From Saccharomycopsis crataegensis (Eukaryota; Ascomycota; Saccharomycetes; Ascoideales; Saccharomycopsidaceae), in assembly GCF_037102585.1 (NCBI RefSeq), contig NW_027043838.1, positions 1,488,001 through 1,552,000 on the forward strand: a DNA stretch of 64,000 nucleotides, read 5' to 3'. Positions 40,156 to 49,717 of this stretch are shown in pieces (the stretch's first letter is position 1; each line of letters starts with the position of its first letter). The notes beneath the pieces are model-generated. The model did not search any database, was not told the DNA's origin, and worked only from the letters and a program-made list of their open reading frames with translations. The translations under genes were made by a program, and so were the position numbers.

Positions 40156-41166
40156 ATGTTCAAGAGGCAGAAGATGATAAACGGTAGAGACGAATCATCA
40201 ATTACTCCAGCGTTGATCAGTCAAGGACCGTTTACCATAGAAGATTTTGAAGGAGGGCTTCAGAACCTTGAACAGCTACATTCCAAGAAGATTCTCGTGT
40301 TGGGGGCTGGTGGTTTGGGATGTGAGATTCTTAAGAACATGGCCCTATCAGGGTTCAAGCACATCGATGTCATTGATATGGATACCATTGACATCTCCAA
40401 TTTGAATCGTCAGTTTCTTTTCAGAACAAAAGATATTGGCAAATCCAAGGCGATTGTTGCCTGTGAATTCATTAGGAAAAGGGTAAAAGACGTCAATGTG
40501 ACCCCCCATTTTGCGAAAATTCAAACCATGGGGGACGATTTCTTCAAACAGTTTGATTTGATAATTCTGGGACTCGATAACATCGAAGCCCGTCGCTGGG
40601 TGAACTCCCTTGTGATTTCCTTATACGATGTCAATGATGATGACTCGCTTATACCGATGATTGATGGCGGTACAGAAGGGTTCAGGGGTCAATCTAGGGT
40701 GATTTTTCCTAGACTCACCGCGTGTTATGAATGTACTTTATCCCTTGCCCCAGCAGTGAAGACACAATATCCAGTATGTACCATTGCCAATACTCCAAGA
40801 TTGCCAGAGCATTGTATCGAGTATGTGAATTTGATCGAATGGCCGAAACAATTCCCCGATAAGAAGTTCGATGCCGATAATCCTGACGATGTCACCTGGC
40901 TTTATGACCGATCGTTGGATCGTGCCAAACAATTCAACATTTCTGGAGTGACAAGATCGCTAGCCTTAGGAGTGGTCAAGAACATTATTCCGGCAATTGC
41001 CTCTACCAATGCCATCATTGCTGCCAGCTGCGTGAATGAGGCATTCAAAGTACTTACCAGTTGTAATCCAAATTTGGAATATTGTATGCAATATTCTGGT
41101 GATAATGAACCATTCACATTTAATTTTGCTCCGGAACAACAGGCAGATTGCCCTATTTGTGGATGA
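40156..41166 (+). CDS. UBA3: NEDD8/Rub1-activating enzyme catalytic subunit Uba3
   Basis: A 336-residue E1-like protein. It has the nucleotide loop ILVLGAGGLGCEILKNMALSG (about residues 46-66), DMDTIDISNLNRQFLFR, IPMIDGGTEGFRGQSRVI and the catalytic cysteine motif YPVCTIANTPRLPEHCIEYV with Cys208. ECTL and the final CPIC supply the zinc-binding cysteines. Uba3 pairs with Ula1 to activate Rub1 (NEDD8), which modifies cullins. The protein is somewhat longer than S. cerevisiae Uba3. In FDLII-CTG-GLDNIEARRW the CTG falls where other Uba3 proteins have a small residue (Ala or Cys). The first ATG gives a short basic leader (MFKRQKMINGRD). Confidence 0.93.
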   Translation: MFKRQKMINGRDESSITPALISQGPFTIEDFEGGLQNLEQLHSKKILVLGAGGLGCEILKNMALSGFKHIDVIDMDTIDISNLNRQFLFRTKDIGKSKAIVACEFIRKRVKDVNVTPHFAKIQTMGDDFFKQFDLIILGLDNIEARRWVNSLVISLYDVNDDDSLIPMIDGGTEGFRGQSRVIFPRLTACYECTLSLAPAVKTQYPVCTIANTPRLPEHCIEYVNLIEWPKQFPDKKFDADNPDDVTWLYDRSLDRAKQFNISGVTRSLALGVVKNIIPAIASTNAIIAASCVNEAFKVLTSCNPNLEYCMQYSGDNEPFTFNFAPEQQADCPICG

Positions 41167-41422
41167 AAATGTTATTTTTGGTTGCTTTAAATAGTAAGGA
41201 TGTTTTGAAATGAAGGAGATCTTAGGAAGAGGATATATATATATCAACATATATTCCCAAGCAAACTTCCTCACAGTACACAATTCTTTTACAATTTGTA
41301 ATATATAAATGCTTGGGTATGTCTATGAATTATTGTAGTACTAAAGTGTATTATGGAAAAAAAAAAGATTGAATGAATGAGAAAAAAAAAGACAGAGGGA
41401 GAGAAATTTGGAAATTCCGTAA

Positions 41423-43270
41423 TCAGCCTCCTAAAAAACTCTGGCGTTGAATATGAGCATTCAACCTGGCCTGGTTAGCTGAATGTAACACTTGAGACAA
41501 TCTCTTTGCTGACGCAGGATCTTTTTTCAGAACTTGCATAAAAAGTTGTTGATACTGTGGTACCATATTATCAACAAATTCTGTAGGTTTTTGATTATTA
41601 GAAAATTCTACCGACATTCTTTTTTGTTGAGATTGACGTTGAGGAGGAGCGCTAGTCACCGGAGCATAGTTAGCTTGATGGTAAGGTCTAGAGTAATTTT
41701 TGGATACACTTTGTTGACCTTTTTTCTCCAGATATTGAAGGGCAAGACATTCTGATGGAAGTTGATTCTGAGAATCATTTTCCGGGTATGGAAGGGCTGC
41801 TTGAGCTTTAGGATGATATTTTAGATGGTTTGTTCCCAAACCGTCATTGGCGGGGTATGGAAGATTCATAAGAAGTGAACGACGATATGTTTGAGGGTCC
41901 GTCAGCGAAGAAAGTTCATTGACAGGATAAGGAAGAATTGAATTATGGTGATCGGTTTTTGGAGGCACCATTTGACAAGAAGAAGTTGGACGGGGTACGA
42001 TAGAGCTCTGAGGTGGCGGAATTCTGCGATATTTCTCTGGAGATGGTTCAGGTTTTGGAGATTCAACCACTGCACGCCGAGGCAGTCTTGGAGGTGGCAA
42101 TCCTTGTTGACGAGGAGGCGGCAAAGGTAAATTTTTTTGAATCAGGAGGTTGGAAACATTCTTTTTCTTTTGACGGTGGTCGTTTGCTTCTGGAGAGCAA
42201 TGCTTGGGGGTCATTAATAGAGGAATATCAGAGTTGCAACGCATATTGTTTGTGGCATATTGCTGTTTCTGCTGTCGTTCTTTTTGAAGTTCTTGTTCGA
42301 CCATATATCTTTGGTATTTCTCCAACCCATCAGATTTTCTATTTTCCGATCCTGTGTCACATTGTGGTGAGATATCATTAGTATTGAATAAGTCCTCTAA
42401 CAATTGACTTGGTGGTCTCGCATGTTTGATTTCTGTTTGATCTTGAAGCAATTCCGAATTTCTGATTGATATGACTGATACCCGTTTTGCGGCCTCTTTA
42501 GATAATTGGTGCTCAGGTCTTGCGAAGCTCGGTGAGTTGTTACCTGGAGCCGATCTGGCGGGTGAAAGACAGTTGGATTGAGAAGGTGACGATACGTCGG
42601 CAATGGTTGGTGGTACACTTTGGATGGGTGATAAGAAATTGAATTCGTCTTCATGATCATGCTGAACTTTCTTCACCATCAATTCCGTCAACGGAGACAC
42701 ATACATCGATGCTTGTGAAAGACGTTTTTGTCGTTTAATGTCTGATTCAGTGCAGTTGTTATTCACGGTGAGTTTTTTACCCACTGGGGCGTAAATGTCG
42801 TCAGTGAGCTCATTGATACTACCACTGATAGAAGACCCTTTAAGAGTGGTGTCGAATGAGTTTAAACTTTCTGAACCATCACTATAATAATAGAGTTTGC
42901 CCTTAGAAGCAAAGCTGTTGGTAGTGATAGGAATGATATTGTAACTGCCAGTTTTCTGGATTATCTTTTTTTCCTCACGGGCTTTACGATTGGCGTATGC
43001 ACATTGACAAAGAACAATAATAAGCACCACTGAAAGTATGGCTCCAAGGACCGATCCAATAATAATGAATAAGAGATCATTGGGGAGTCGCAGGTGTTGG
43101 TTAGCGATGAACGGGTTATTCACCGTCGGAACTTGTACACTAACGGGTGTCACGGTGGTATGAAGTGTGGGCATGGCATTATATGTTGAAGTGATGGTCA
43201 CGACAACCACCGCACCAACTTGGGCCATGAGCCGGAAGATGGCAGCTTTGATGCCTAGTTTTGGTACCAT
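41423..43270 (-). CDS. CSI2/PRM5-like single-pass membrane protein
   Basis: A 615-residue protein with a signal-like hydrophobic start (about residues 8-30), a short Thr/Val-rich outer segment, the motif TVNNPFIANQHLRLPNDL, one membrane helix (about 66-90, LFIIIGSVLGAILSVVLIIV) and a 520-residue cytosolic tail. NNPF followed by a short linker and a xFIIxGxxxGxI helix resembles the yeast PRM5/YNL058C/CSI2 group, linked to wall stress and chitin deposition. The tail is polar and proline-rich (PPPRQQGLPPPRLPRR) with three LPYPxN(D/E) motifs. The family call is inferred from layout and the membrane block. It is convergent with UBA3. Confidence 0.7.
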   Translation of the reverse strand: MVPKLGIKAAIFRLMAQVGAVVVVTITSTYNAMPTLHTTVTPVSVQVPTVNNPFIANQHLRLPNDLLFIIIGSVLGAILSVVLIIVLCQCAYANRKAREEKKIIQKTGSYNIIPITTNSFASKGKLYYYSDGSESLNSFDTTLKGSSISGSINELTDDIYAPVGKKLTVNNNCTESDIKRQKRLSQASMYVSPLTELMVKKVQHDHEDEFNFLSPIQSVPPTIADVSSPSQSNCLSPARSAPGNNSPSFARPEHQLSKEAAKRVSVISIRNSELLQDQTEIKHARPPSQLLEDLFNTNDISPQCDTGSENRKSDGLEKYQRYMVEQELQKERQQKQQYATNNMRCNSDIPLLMTPKHCSPEANDHRQKKKNVSNLLIQKNLPLPPPRQQGLPPPRLPRRAVVESPKPEPSPEKYRRIPPPQSSIVPRPTSSCQMVPPKTDHHNSILPYPVNELSSLTDPQTYRRSLLMNLPYPANDGLGTNHLKYHPKAQAALPYPENDSQNQLPSECLALQYLEKKGQQSVSKNYSRPYHQANYAPVTSAPPQRQSQQKRMSVEFSNNQKPTEFVDNMVPQYQQLFMQVLKKDPASAKRLSQVLHSANQARLNAHIQRQSFLGG

Positions 43271-44631
43271 AAGGAGAGGATCAACGAGACCTTTTCTTTC
43301 GCAGCTTTTTTCTTCTTCTCAAAATTCATGTCTGATTTATTTTTGTCACAGAAAGGTCTCAAGCCCTGATATTTATTGGTTTCTATCATTATTGTGGAGG
43401 CACACCTTGCTGTGTCCCATTCCACGGATCTCTCCATTGGCATGTTGTGAAATGCTGCAGAATCCAAGTTTCACCACCGAGATTCAGCGGGTGCGGCACC
43501 CTGTCAGGAGGGATGGTAACAAAAGATATCCACGGGAATAGACAATATCAAATAGAAATAAACTGGTATTTTGCCATTCATGAATGAGGGTATCTGAGAT
43601 AATGCAATGATGTGGAATCAGAATACTTTAATGGGAAACTAAATGAGAAAGCGTGGAGAAGGAGTTTGTAGAGGTACCGTACCGTGCGTGCAGTGAGCGT
43701 GTGCGATAGATAACGTCAAAGGAAATCAACAATAATTTTCAGTTTTTACACAGCACGTCGACCTACCATGGCCCCAGAATCCATACTTTTCAGATCGATC
43801 CCCATTTTTGATGTGCCAAATACTTGAGCAGCCATGAAGCTTTGATACTAAAAGTTATCGCTATCAAACAATTTTGACGATTATAGTTGAAATGTTAATA
43901 TAATTGGGAATGCGTTAATGCAGACCAACGGAGTGGTACCATCCCATTACCACCCAAAGCTTAGTTTTTTTGACAAAGAATTTCTATAATTGGGAATGAT
44001 ATTGAGATGGTGACGGTTAATCATTGAGAGAGAGAGTATCCAATGAAATGATCCATGAGGACAATCTTTTTGGAAAGTTTCTGTCAAAAATATTTTTTGG
44101 CCATTGGTGAAAAAGTCCCAGTTTTAATATTTTTTATTTTATGGTTTAATTTCATTATTTTAAAAACTAATCAAGCAAAACTAGATCATGATTTATTTAT
44201 TTTGGTTATAATATGAATAATTAGTTATGTATGCTGCCTTTTAGATCTAGATTATTGAGAAAAGAGTGTATTATTTGATGCATTGACGTAAGATTTTTGA
44301 GATTTAAGGGTGATATTAGAGATCATTATTTCTCATTGAAAGAAGTTCAAGACTTCTATTCAAATTGAGGTAAATCCAAATCAAATACACCAAAGAGACT
44401 GTATTGTTGACCATCGGAAAGTCTTAATAGCCATTGCAACATGTGCTTGAAATCTGCTACAGAATAAACAACAATTTGAGTGTAAACTTATATATATCAA
44501 ATGTAATATGAATTGAAACAATGAAAAAAAAGATGACAAATAATAATAATAAAAAAAAAAATAGAGTATTTCAAGTGTGGAGAAAATTAGCAGTTATAAT
44601 GTGGGGAAGAAATATATATATATAAACAAGA
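43271..44631. other. Promoter of the CSI2/PRM5-like gene and SDH1 3' flank
   Basis: 1.36 kb. TATAATTGGGAATG occurs at about 43899 and again near 43987. A GTACCGTACCGTGCGTGCAG segment lies at about 43674-43693. No coding frame is supported. Confidence 0.4.
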
Positions 44632-46569
44632 TTAGTAAACTCTCTTACCAGGAGGAACGGTCTTACATTCATTTTCGTCCAAGGTCTTAGAAATGACATT
44701 TCTGTAAGCCAATTTGACTGGATCACCAGTATTCTTTTGCCATGACAAGGAGTGCTTCATCCAGTTGACATCATCTCTTTCTGGGAAATCTTCTCTAGCA
44801 TGGGCACCACGAGATTCTTTTCTAGCGGCGGCAGAGTTGGCGGTTTGAGTGGCACAAGTCAACAAGTTTTCAAGTTCAAGAGTTTCCACCAAGTCAGAGT
44901 TCCAGATCATAGATCTGTCGGTAGTACCGACATCCTTGAAAGTCTTGTCGATAGCAGTAATACCCTTGACACCTTCGTCCAAAGTTTCTTGGGTTCTAAA
45001 CACAGAAACATCCCTTTGCATAGTCTTTTGCATGGCCAATCTGATTTCAGAAGTTGGTTTTGGACCACTAGCGTTTCTAATCTTGTCCAATCTTTCAATA
45101 GAGTGTTTGCCGAGTTCGGCATCCAAAGGCTTGTGTGGTTTACCTGGGGTCAAGGAGTCTCTAACAGTATGGGAGACAGCTCTACCAAAGACAACTAAAT
45201 CCAACAAAGAGTTAGCACCCAATCTGTTAGCACCGTGGACGGAAACACAAGCGGCTTCACCACAAGCCATAAGACCTGGAACAACCTTGTCCTTACCTTC
45301 TTCATCGATGGTCAAAACTTCACCGGTCCACTTAGTTGGGATACCACCCATATTGTAATGAACAGTTGGCAAAATTGGAATTGGTTCCTTAGTGACATCG
45401 ACACCAGCGAAAATAGAAGCAGTTTCAGAAATACCTGGCAAACGTTCTTTAAGAACTGAAGCTGGCAAGTGAGACAATTGCAACAACATGTGGTCCTTTT
45501 CTGGACCAACACCTCTACCGGCTCTAATTTCCATGGTGATGGCTCTGGAGACGACATCTCTGGAGGCCAAATCCTTGGCGGTTGGAGCGTATCTTTCCAT
45601 GAATCTTTCACCTTCAGAGTTGATCAAGAAACCACCTTCACCTCTGGCACCTTCGGTGATAAGACAACCGGAACCGTAAATACCGGAAGGATGGAATTGA
45701 ATGAATTCCAAATCTTGCAATGGCAAGCCAGCTCTAGAAACCATAGCGAAACCATCACCGGTACAAGTGTGAGCAGAAGTACAACTGAAGTAAGCTCTTC
45801 CGTACCCACCAGTGGCCAACACGGTCTTGTGAGCTCTGAATCTGTGCAAAGTACCATCTTCTTGGTTGTAAGCCATGACACCGACACATTCACCGTTTTC
45901 CATGATCAAATCCATGGCAAAGTATTCGATGAAGAAATGGGTGTCGTGTCTAAGGGACTGACCGTACAAAGAGTGCAAAAGGGCGTGACCGGTTCTGTCG
46001 GCAACGGCACAGGTTCTGTAAGCTTGACCATCATGACCGTAGTTTCTGGCTTGCCCACCAAAGGCTCTTTGATAAATTCTACCTTCTTCAGTTCTGGAGA
46101 ATGGGACCCCGAAATGTTCCAATTCATAGATAGAGGCTGGGGCTTCTCTGGTCATGTAGTGGATAGCGTCTTGGTCACCTAACCAATCGGAACCTTTGAC
46201 GGTATCGTACATGTGCCAATGCCAGTCATCAGGGTGCATGTTACCAAGGGCAGCATTGATACCACCTTGAGCAGCGACGGTGTGGGATCTGGTTGGGAAA
46301 AGCTTGGAGATACAAGCGGTCTTGAACCCTTCGACAGCCAAACCAAAAGCGGCTCTCAAACCGGCACCACCGGCACCAACAACCACACAGTCATATTCGT
46401 GGTCGATGATGTGGTATTTTTCTCTCATGGATAAAGCAGCATTTTCTTTACCGTTGGCACTGGTACCGTTGGTGATGACAGAGTTGGCCTTCAAAGAGGA
46501 ATGGAAAAGACGCTTTGATTGGGCGGCAACAGAAGTCTTAAAAAGACCAGAAGAACGCAACGAAAGCAT
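44632..46569 (-). CDS. SDH1: Succinate dehydrogenase flavoprotein subunit
   Basis: A 645-residue subunit of mitochondrial complex II oxidising succinate to fumarate. The first 25-30 residues are a basic, Ser/Arg-rich targeting peptide ([20 protein letters not shown]). The FAD Rossmann motif [15 protein letters not shown] lies at about 63-77, and [16 protein letters not shown] holds the histidine (His96) that carries covalent [24 protein letters not shown] and [17 protein letters not shown] surround the active site. The ending [11 protein letters not shown] is conserved. Codon bias is strong. CCAAT boxes upstream fit HAP-complex control of respiratory genes, an inference. Confidence 0.98.
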   Translation of the reverse strand: MLSLRSSGLFKTSVAAQSKRLFHSSLKANSVITNGTSANGKENAALSMREKYHIIDHEYDCVVVGAGGAGLRAAFGLAVEGFKTACISKLFPTRSHTVAAQGGINAALGNMHPDDWHWHMYDTVKGSDWLGDQDAIHYMTREAPASIYELEHFGVPFSRTEEGRIYQRAFGGQARNYGHDGQAYRTCAVADRTGHALLHSLYGQSLRHDTHFFIEYFAMDLIMENGECVGVMAYNQEDGTLHRFRAHKTVLATGGYGRAYFSCTSAHTCTGDGFAMVSRAGLPLQDLEFIQFHPSGIYGSGCLITEGARGEGGFLINSEGERFMERYAPTAKDLASRDVVSRAITMEIRAGRGVGPEKDHMLLQLSHLPASVLKERLPGISETASIFAGVDVTKEPIPILPTVHYNMGGIPTKWTGEVLTIDEEGKDKVVPGLMACGEAACVSVHGANRLGANSLLDLVVFGRAVSHTVRDSLTPGKPHKPLDAELGKHSIERLDKIRNASGPKPTSEIRLAMQKTMQRDVSVFRTQETLDEGVKGITAIDKTFKDVGTTDRSMIWNSDLVETLELENLLTCATQTANSAAARKESRGAHAREDFPERDDVNWMKHSLSWQKNTGDPVKLAYRNVISKTLDENECKTVPPGKRVY

Positions 46570-47100
46570 TGTGAGTTGTTTTGCGTTGTGTAGAGAGTAG
46601 TATTATTGTTGTTGTGATAATAAAGACACTGGAAAAAAATGAAATCAACTTTTTCTTATTTTTTGGGGTCTATTTTTTCTATGTATGGGGTAGGATAGAT
46701 AGATTACTTACTGTTTGCTATTCCACCAACAAGGAAAGAAGAAACAAGACAGAATGGCCGGGTGTAGTGGTGAAAGGTAATCCAATCAATGGGGCGGTTT
46801 TTATTGAGTAGGAGAAAGAAGTGTCTGTCACAACAATCATTCAGATCCTCCTCCTCCCCAGTAACTACTAAAATACTCGTTGAAAAAGCGACTCGGTAGC
46901 CGGTACCCGGGGGAGATGGCGGCCATTAATAAAAGCTCGTCGGCGATTGGCTGGCAGCCAAGGGCCCCCCGAGTCACATGACAATGTGTCAGCGTGACAG
47001 ATCACGTGTGATAAACCCGCGGTCCTTTGCTCGCACCCGCCGTGTTGGTACAGACGAGGCTACCTACCGATCACACACACCCAAGTTCCAACATATATTA
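46570..47100. other. SDH1 promoter and EXO70 3' flank
   Basis: Contains two CCAAT-box candidates and a CACGTG at 47003-47008, plus GC-rich sequence at 46896-46975 and 47015-47042. No coding frame is supported. Confidence 0.5.
46782..46786 (+). promoter_or_regulatory. CCAAT box (HAP site candidate) upstream of SDH1
   Basis: CCAATCA lies about 215 bases upstream of the SDH1 ATG. A second one, ATTGG at 46946-46950, is on the opposite strand. The HAP complex activates respiratory genes through CCAAT in yeasts. Confidence 0.4.
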
Positions 47101-49029
47101 TCACAACGTTTGGATGATACTCGCCAACTTACCCTTGTCGTACTTAATATACTTACTGCTATGCTTGGTGAACTCCCCGTTCGCATACTTCTCGTAAAAC
47201 CGATTGTACAACGGAATCACAAAACTAATCTCCTTCACCAAATACTGTTTCAACTGTTGGTCCTTGATGCCATACGCCTTAAACCCTTTCACTAGCTCGT
47301 CAAACTCATTGTTGAAGGTCTTCCACTTGTCCTTAATCGCATCTTTATCCTTGGAGCTGATCTTGGTCTTCTTGTTGGTGCCATTATTGCCCCCAGTGAT
47401 CACCGTGACATCCATAAGGGTACTCGCCAACCCTTTCCAACTGGTCAAAAACATGTTGAGTGCACGCTTCCGCAATTTCTCCAATCGCTCGTTTCCTGCA
47501 GTACCCAAAATACTGTAGATCTCCGATTTCTTCATCACTTGTTCGATCAACGTCAAATTCGTCATCAAAAAGTATCCGATAGTGCTGGTCTTCTTTGGTA
47601 ATAGTACTTTGGCCTTGATTTCCAAACTGATCATTATCGCATCGATACAATCGCTGAAATAAGACGATAAGAGAAACTCCTTATTATTCTCATCGATCGG
47701 GGTGCTAGTGTTGATACTGGAAAATACCCCTAACCACTGAGGTTTTGGGCTAGGAATCCAAGTCCCAGGCTTCATGTCCCCAACAATGCTCAATGACGCT
47801 TGACGGTACTCAGAAAACTTCCGCATACGAGAGATGAGCTCCACGGTGCATTCACTGACCCCGTTATCCGAAGGCATGGTGATGATATTGGAAATACGAG
47901 TATCGATAAACTTGAGATATTCTCTAAACAAGTTCCCGGAAATCAGCTTAATATTATCGAATATGCTTTCAAGGCGTTTGACACTTTGATTATTGGAAGC
48001 AGTGGCATTGACTTTATCCAAAGCAGGACTGACTTTGAGATAACATTGGACCAACTCAAATGATAATACCCCTTCGGTCCCGTAGTTTTTATTAATGAAA
48101 TCAATGATTTGTTGAACAATATTGACAAAGGTGCTGAAGATTGTCAGGAAGAGTTTTTCAAAGATTCGAAGCTTCTTGGCCGCGTTGAGCACCACGTTTT
48201 TAAGTTTTTGGTCGGTATATTTGATGTTGGAGAATATCTTGATGATTAAATCGTTTTCCGTCAACATAAACTGAATTAGCGCATCGGTGTAGTGGTTGAT
48301 ACCGTTAGAATTCTTTTCATACGGAACATTGGCACCTTTAGACAAAGGTTTGGTCGACGCTTCAAGAAATCCTAAACTTTCTGATACGTAGATTCGACGT
48401 TGTTCAATATAGATATTTTCGATTTCCAAGAAGTCGTCCACCAGACCAGCTTTCCCGCCAATTTTCTTGAAGTCAGCAAAATACTGGACAATCATCATCA
48501 TTTTATTAATAACATTGTCATCTAATACCGGGAATGGTAAATTTTCGGTCATCACTTGGGTGGGGTCAAACGGTTTCAGGTACTTGATAATGCTATTTTT
48601 CGCAAAGATCAACAACTTGGCCTCTCCGTTTTTGATGACTTTGACAATATTATCAAACACTCCTCGGAATTCATCGATCTTAAGCATTCGCATATCGCTC
48701 AATACTTTTTTACTATCCTTTAAGCACTGTATATATTTCGGAAGGTTATTTTCAAGCACCAGAACATTTTCAAGCACCGCTTCATACTGAGCCACCGTCG
48801 ACGCGCTGTCTTTTACTTTATCCACGAGCTTCAAGCACTCTTTTATGTTTCTTTGGTAGATCTCGAGTCTTCTACTATTATCTATCATTGGCTTGATCAA
48901 TGTTTCTGAACGTTGTGACGTGTGGGCGATTTTCTTGAGCCCAAGGTTGACACTGGAGATCAATGCCCGCGACTTGTTGAGGTTCTCTTCCAAGATGGCG
49001 ACATCTGCCTCGTCGACATCCACAATCAT
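47101..49029 (-). CDS. EXO70: Exocyst subunit Exo70
   Basis: A 642-residue rod-shaped exocyst subunit that tethers secretory vesicles and binds PI(4,5)P2 and Rho GTPases at the bud. The N-terminal helical region (EADVAILEENLNKSRALISS, LIKPMIDNSRRLEIYQRNIKECLKLVDKVK) is typical of Exo70. The C-terminal Exo70 domain shows NLTLIEQVMKKSEIYSILG and the final helix block FVIPLYNRFYEKY followed by SKYIKYDKGKLASIIQTL. The ATG at 49029 begins MIVDVDEADVAILEEN, preceded by no in-frame ATG. It is divergent from the coiled-coil membrane protein gene. Confidence 0.93.
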   Translation of the reverse strand: MIVDVDEADVAILEENLNKSRALISSVNLGLKKIAHTSQRSETLIKPMIDNSRRLEIYQRNIKECLKLVDKVKDSASTVAQYEAVLENVLVLENNLPKYIQCLKDSKKVLSDMRMLKIDEFRGVFDNIVKVIKNGEAKLLIFAKNSIIKYLKPFDPTQVMTENLPFPVLDDNVINKMMMIVQYFADFKKIGGKAGLVDDFLEIENIYIEQRRIYVSESLGFLEASTKPLSKGANVPYEKNSNGINHYTDALIQFMLTENDLIIKIFSNIKYTDQKLKNVVLNAAKKLRIFEKLFLTIFSTFVNIVQQIIDFINKNYGTEGVLSFELVQCYLKVSPALDKVNATASNNQSVKRLESIFDNIKLISGNLFREYLKFIDTRISNIITMPSDNGVSECTVELISRMRKFSEYRQASLSIVGDMKPGTWIPSPKPQWLGVFSSINTSTPIDENNKEFLLSSYFSDCIDAIMISLEIKAKVLLPKKTSTIGYFLMTNLTLIEQVMKKSEIYSILGTAGNERLEKLRKRALNMFLTSWKGLASTLMDVTVITGGNNGTNKKTKISSKDKDAIKDKWKTFNNEFDELVKGFKAYGIKDQQLKQYLVKEISFVIPLYNRFYEKYANGEFTKHSSKYIKYDKGKLASIIQTL

Positions 49030-49717
49030 TTTTTAGTTTTCGTTTTTCCTATGGTAGTATATCTCAGGGAGATCAACGATTAACGATGATGATGGCCATC
49101 ATCATGCCTTTTGACTGATGATTTGGGGTGGTACAACGATGTGTGTGTGTGTGTGTGCCGTCGCTCGCAACCTTTTGCCACGTATCCATCACATGACAGG
49201 TGCGTCGTGCAGATTTTTTCAAATTTTTTTTTTTTTTTTTTTCGTTTTTGGTTTTCAATGCGATAAACAAATCATCAATTATTGGTATTTTATACATTGG
49301 TGTATACTATATATCGTGATCTGGGGTAGAACACCATTACTGTCATTGTATTTCCCCATTTATACCAATATTTTTAAAGCATTGTGCTTCACTGACAAAA
49401 GCAGCCATTTCCTACATATTTGAGGAACATTTTTGCAATTTGCAGGGGGTGATTGTTGTTATCTATATTCCACTAATTACCCACACACATCGTTAATTGA
49501 AACCTTGGATTCCTTCTGGAAAAACAAAAAAAGAAAGAAAGAAAGAAAGAAGAAAAATAAATAAAGGAGCAAGAAGCAAGAAAATAAAAGTCTATACATA
49601 TAATAATATCTTTGCCAGTTTCAATTTATCTGTACATTAGATAAAGTACGGCCGCCCTCCCCCTTAAACCCAATAATAACAACAACACACACACATATAT
49701 ATATATATATACACAAA
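49030..49717. other. Divergent promoter, EXO70 and coiled-coil protein
   Basis: 688 bases carrying (TG)n at 49139-49156, a T-run at 49226-49242, GAAA repeats at 49533-49550 and (AC)n(AT)n immediately before the plus-strand ATG. No coding frame. Confidence 0.5.
49687..49713. repeat. (AC)n(AT)n microsatellite next to a start codon
   Basis: ACACACACAC changes to ATATATATAT and ends five bases before the ATG at 49718, so it lies in the 5' leader or core promoter. Confidence 0.7.
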
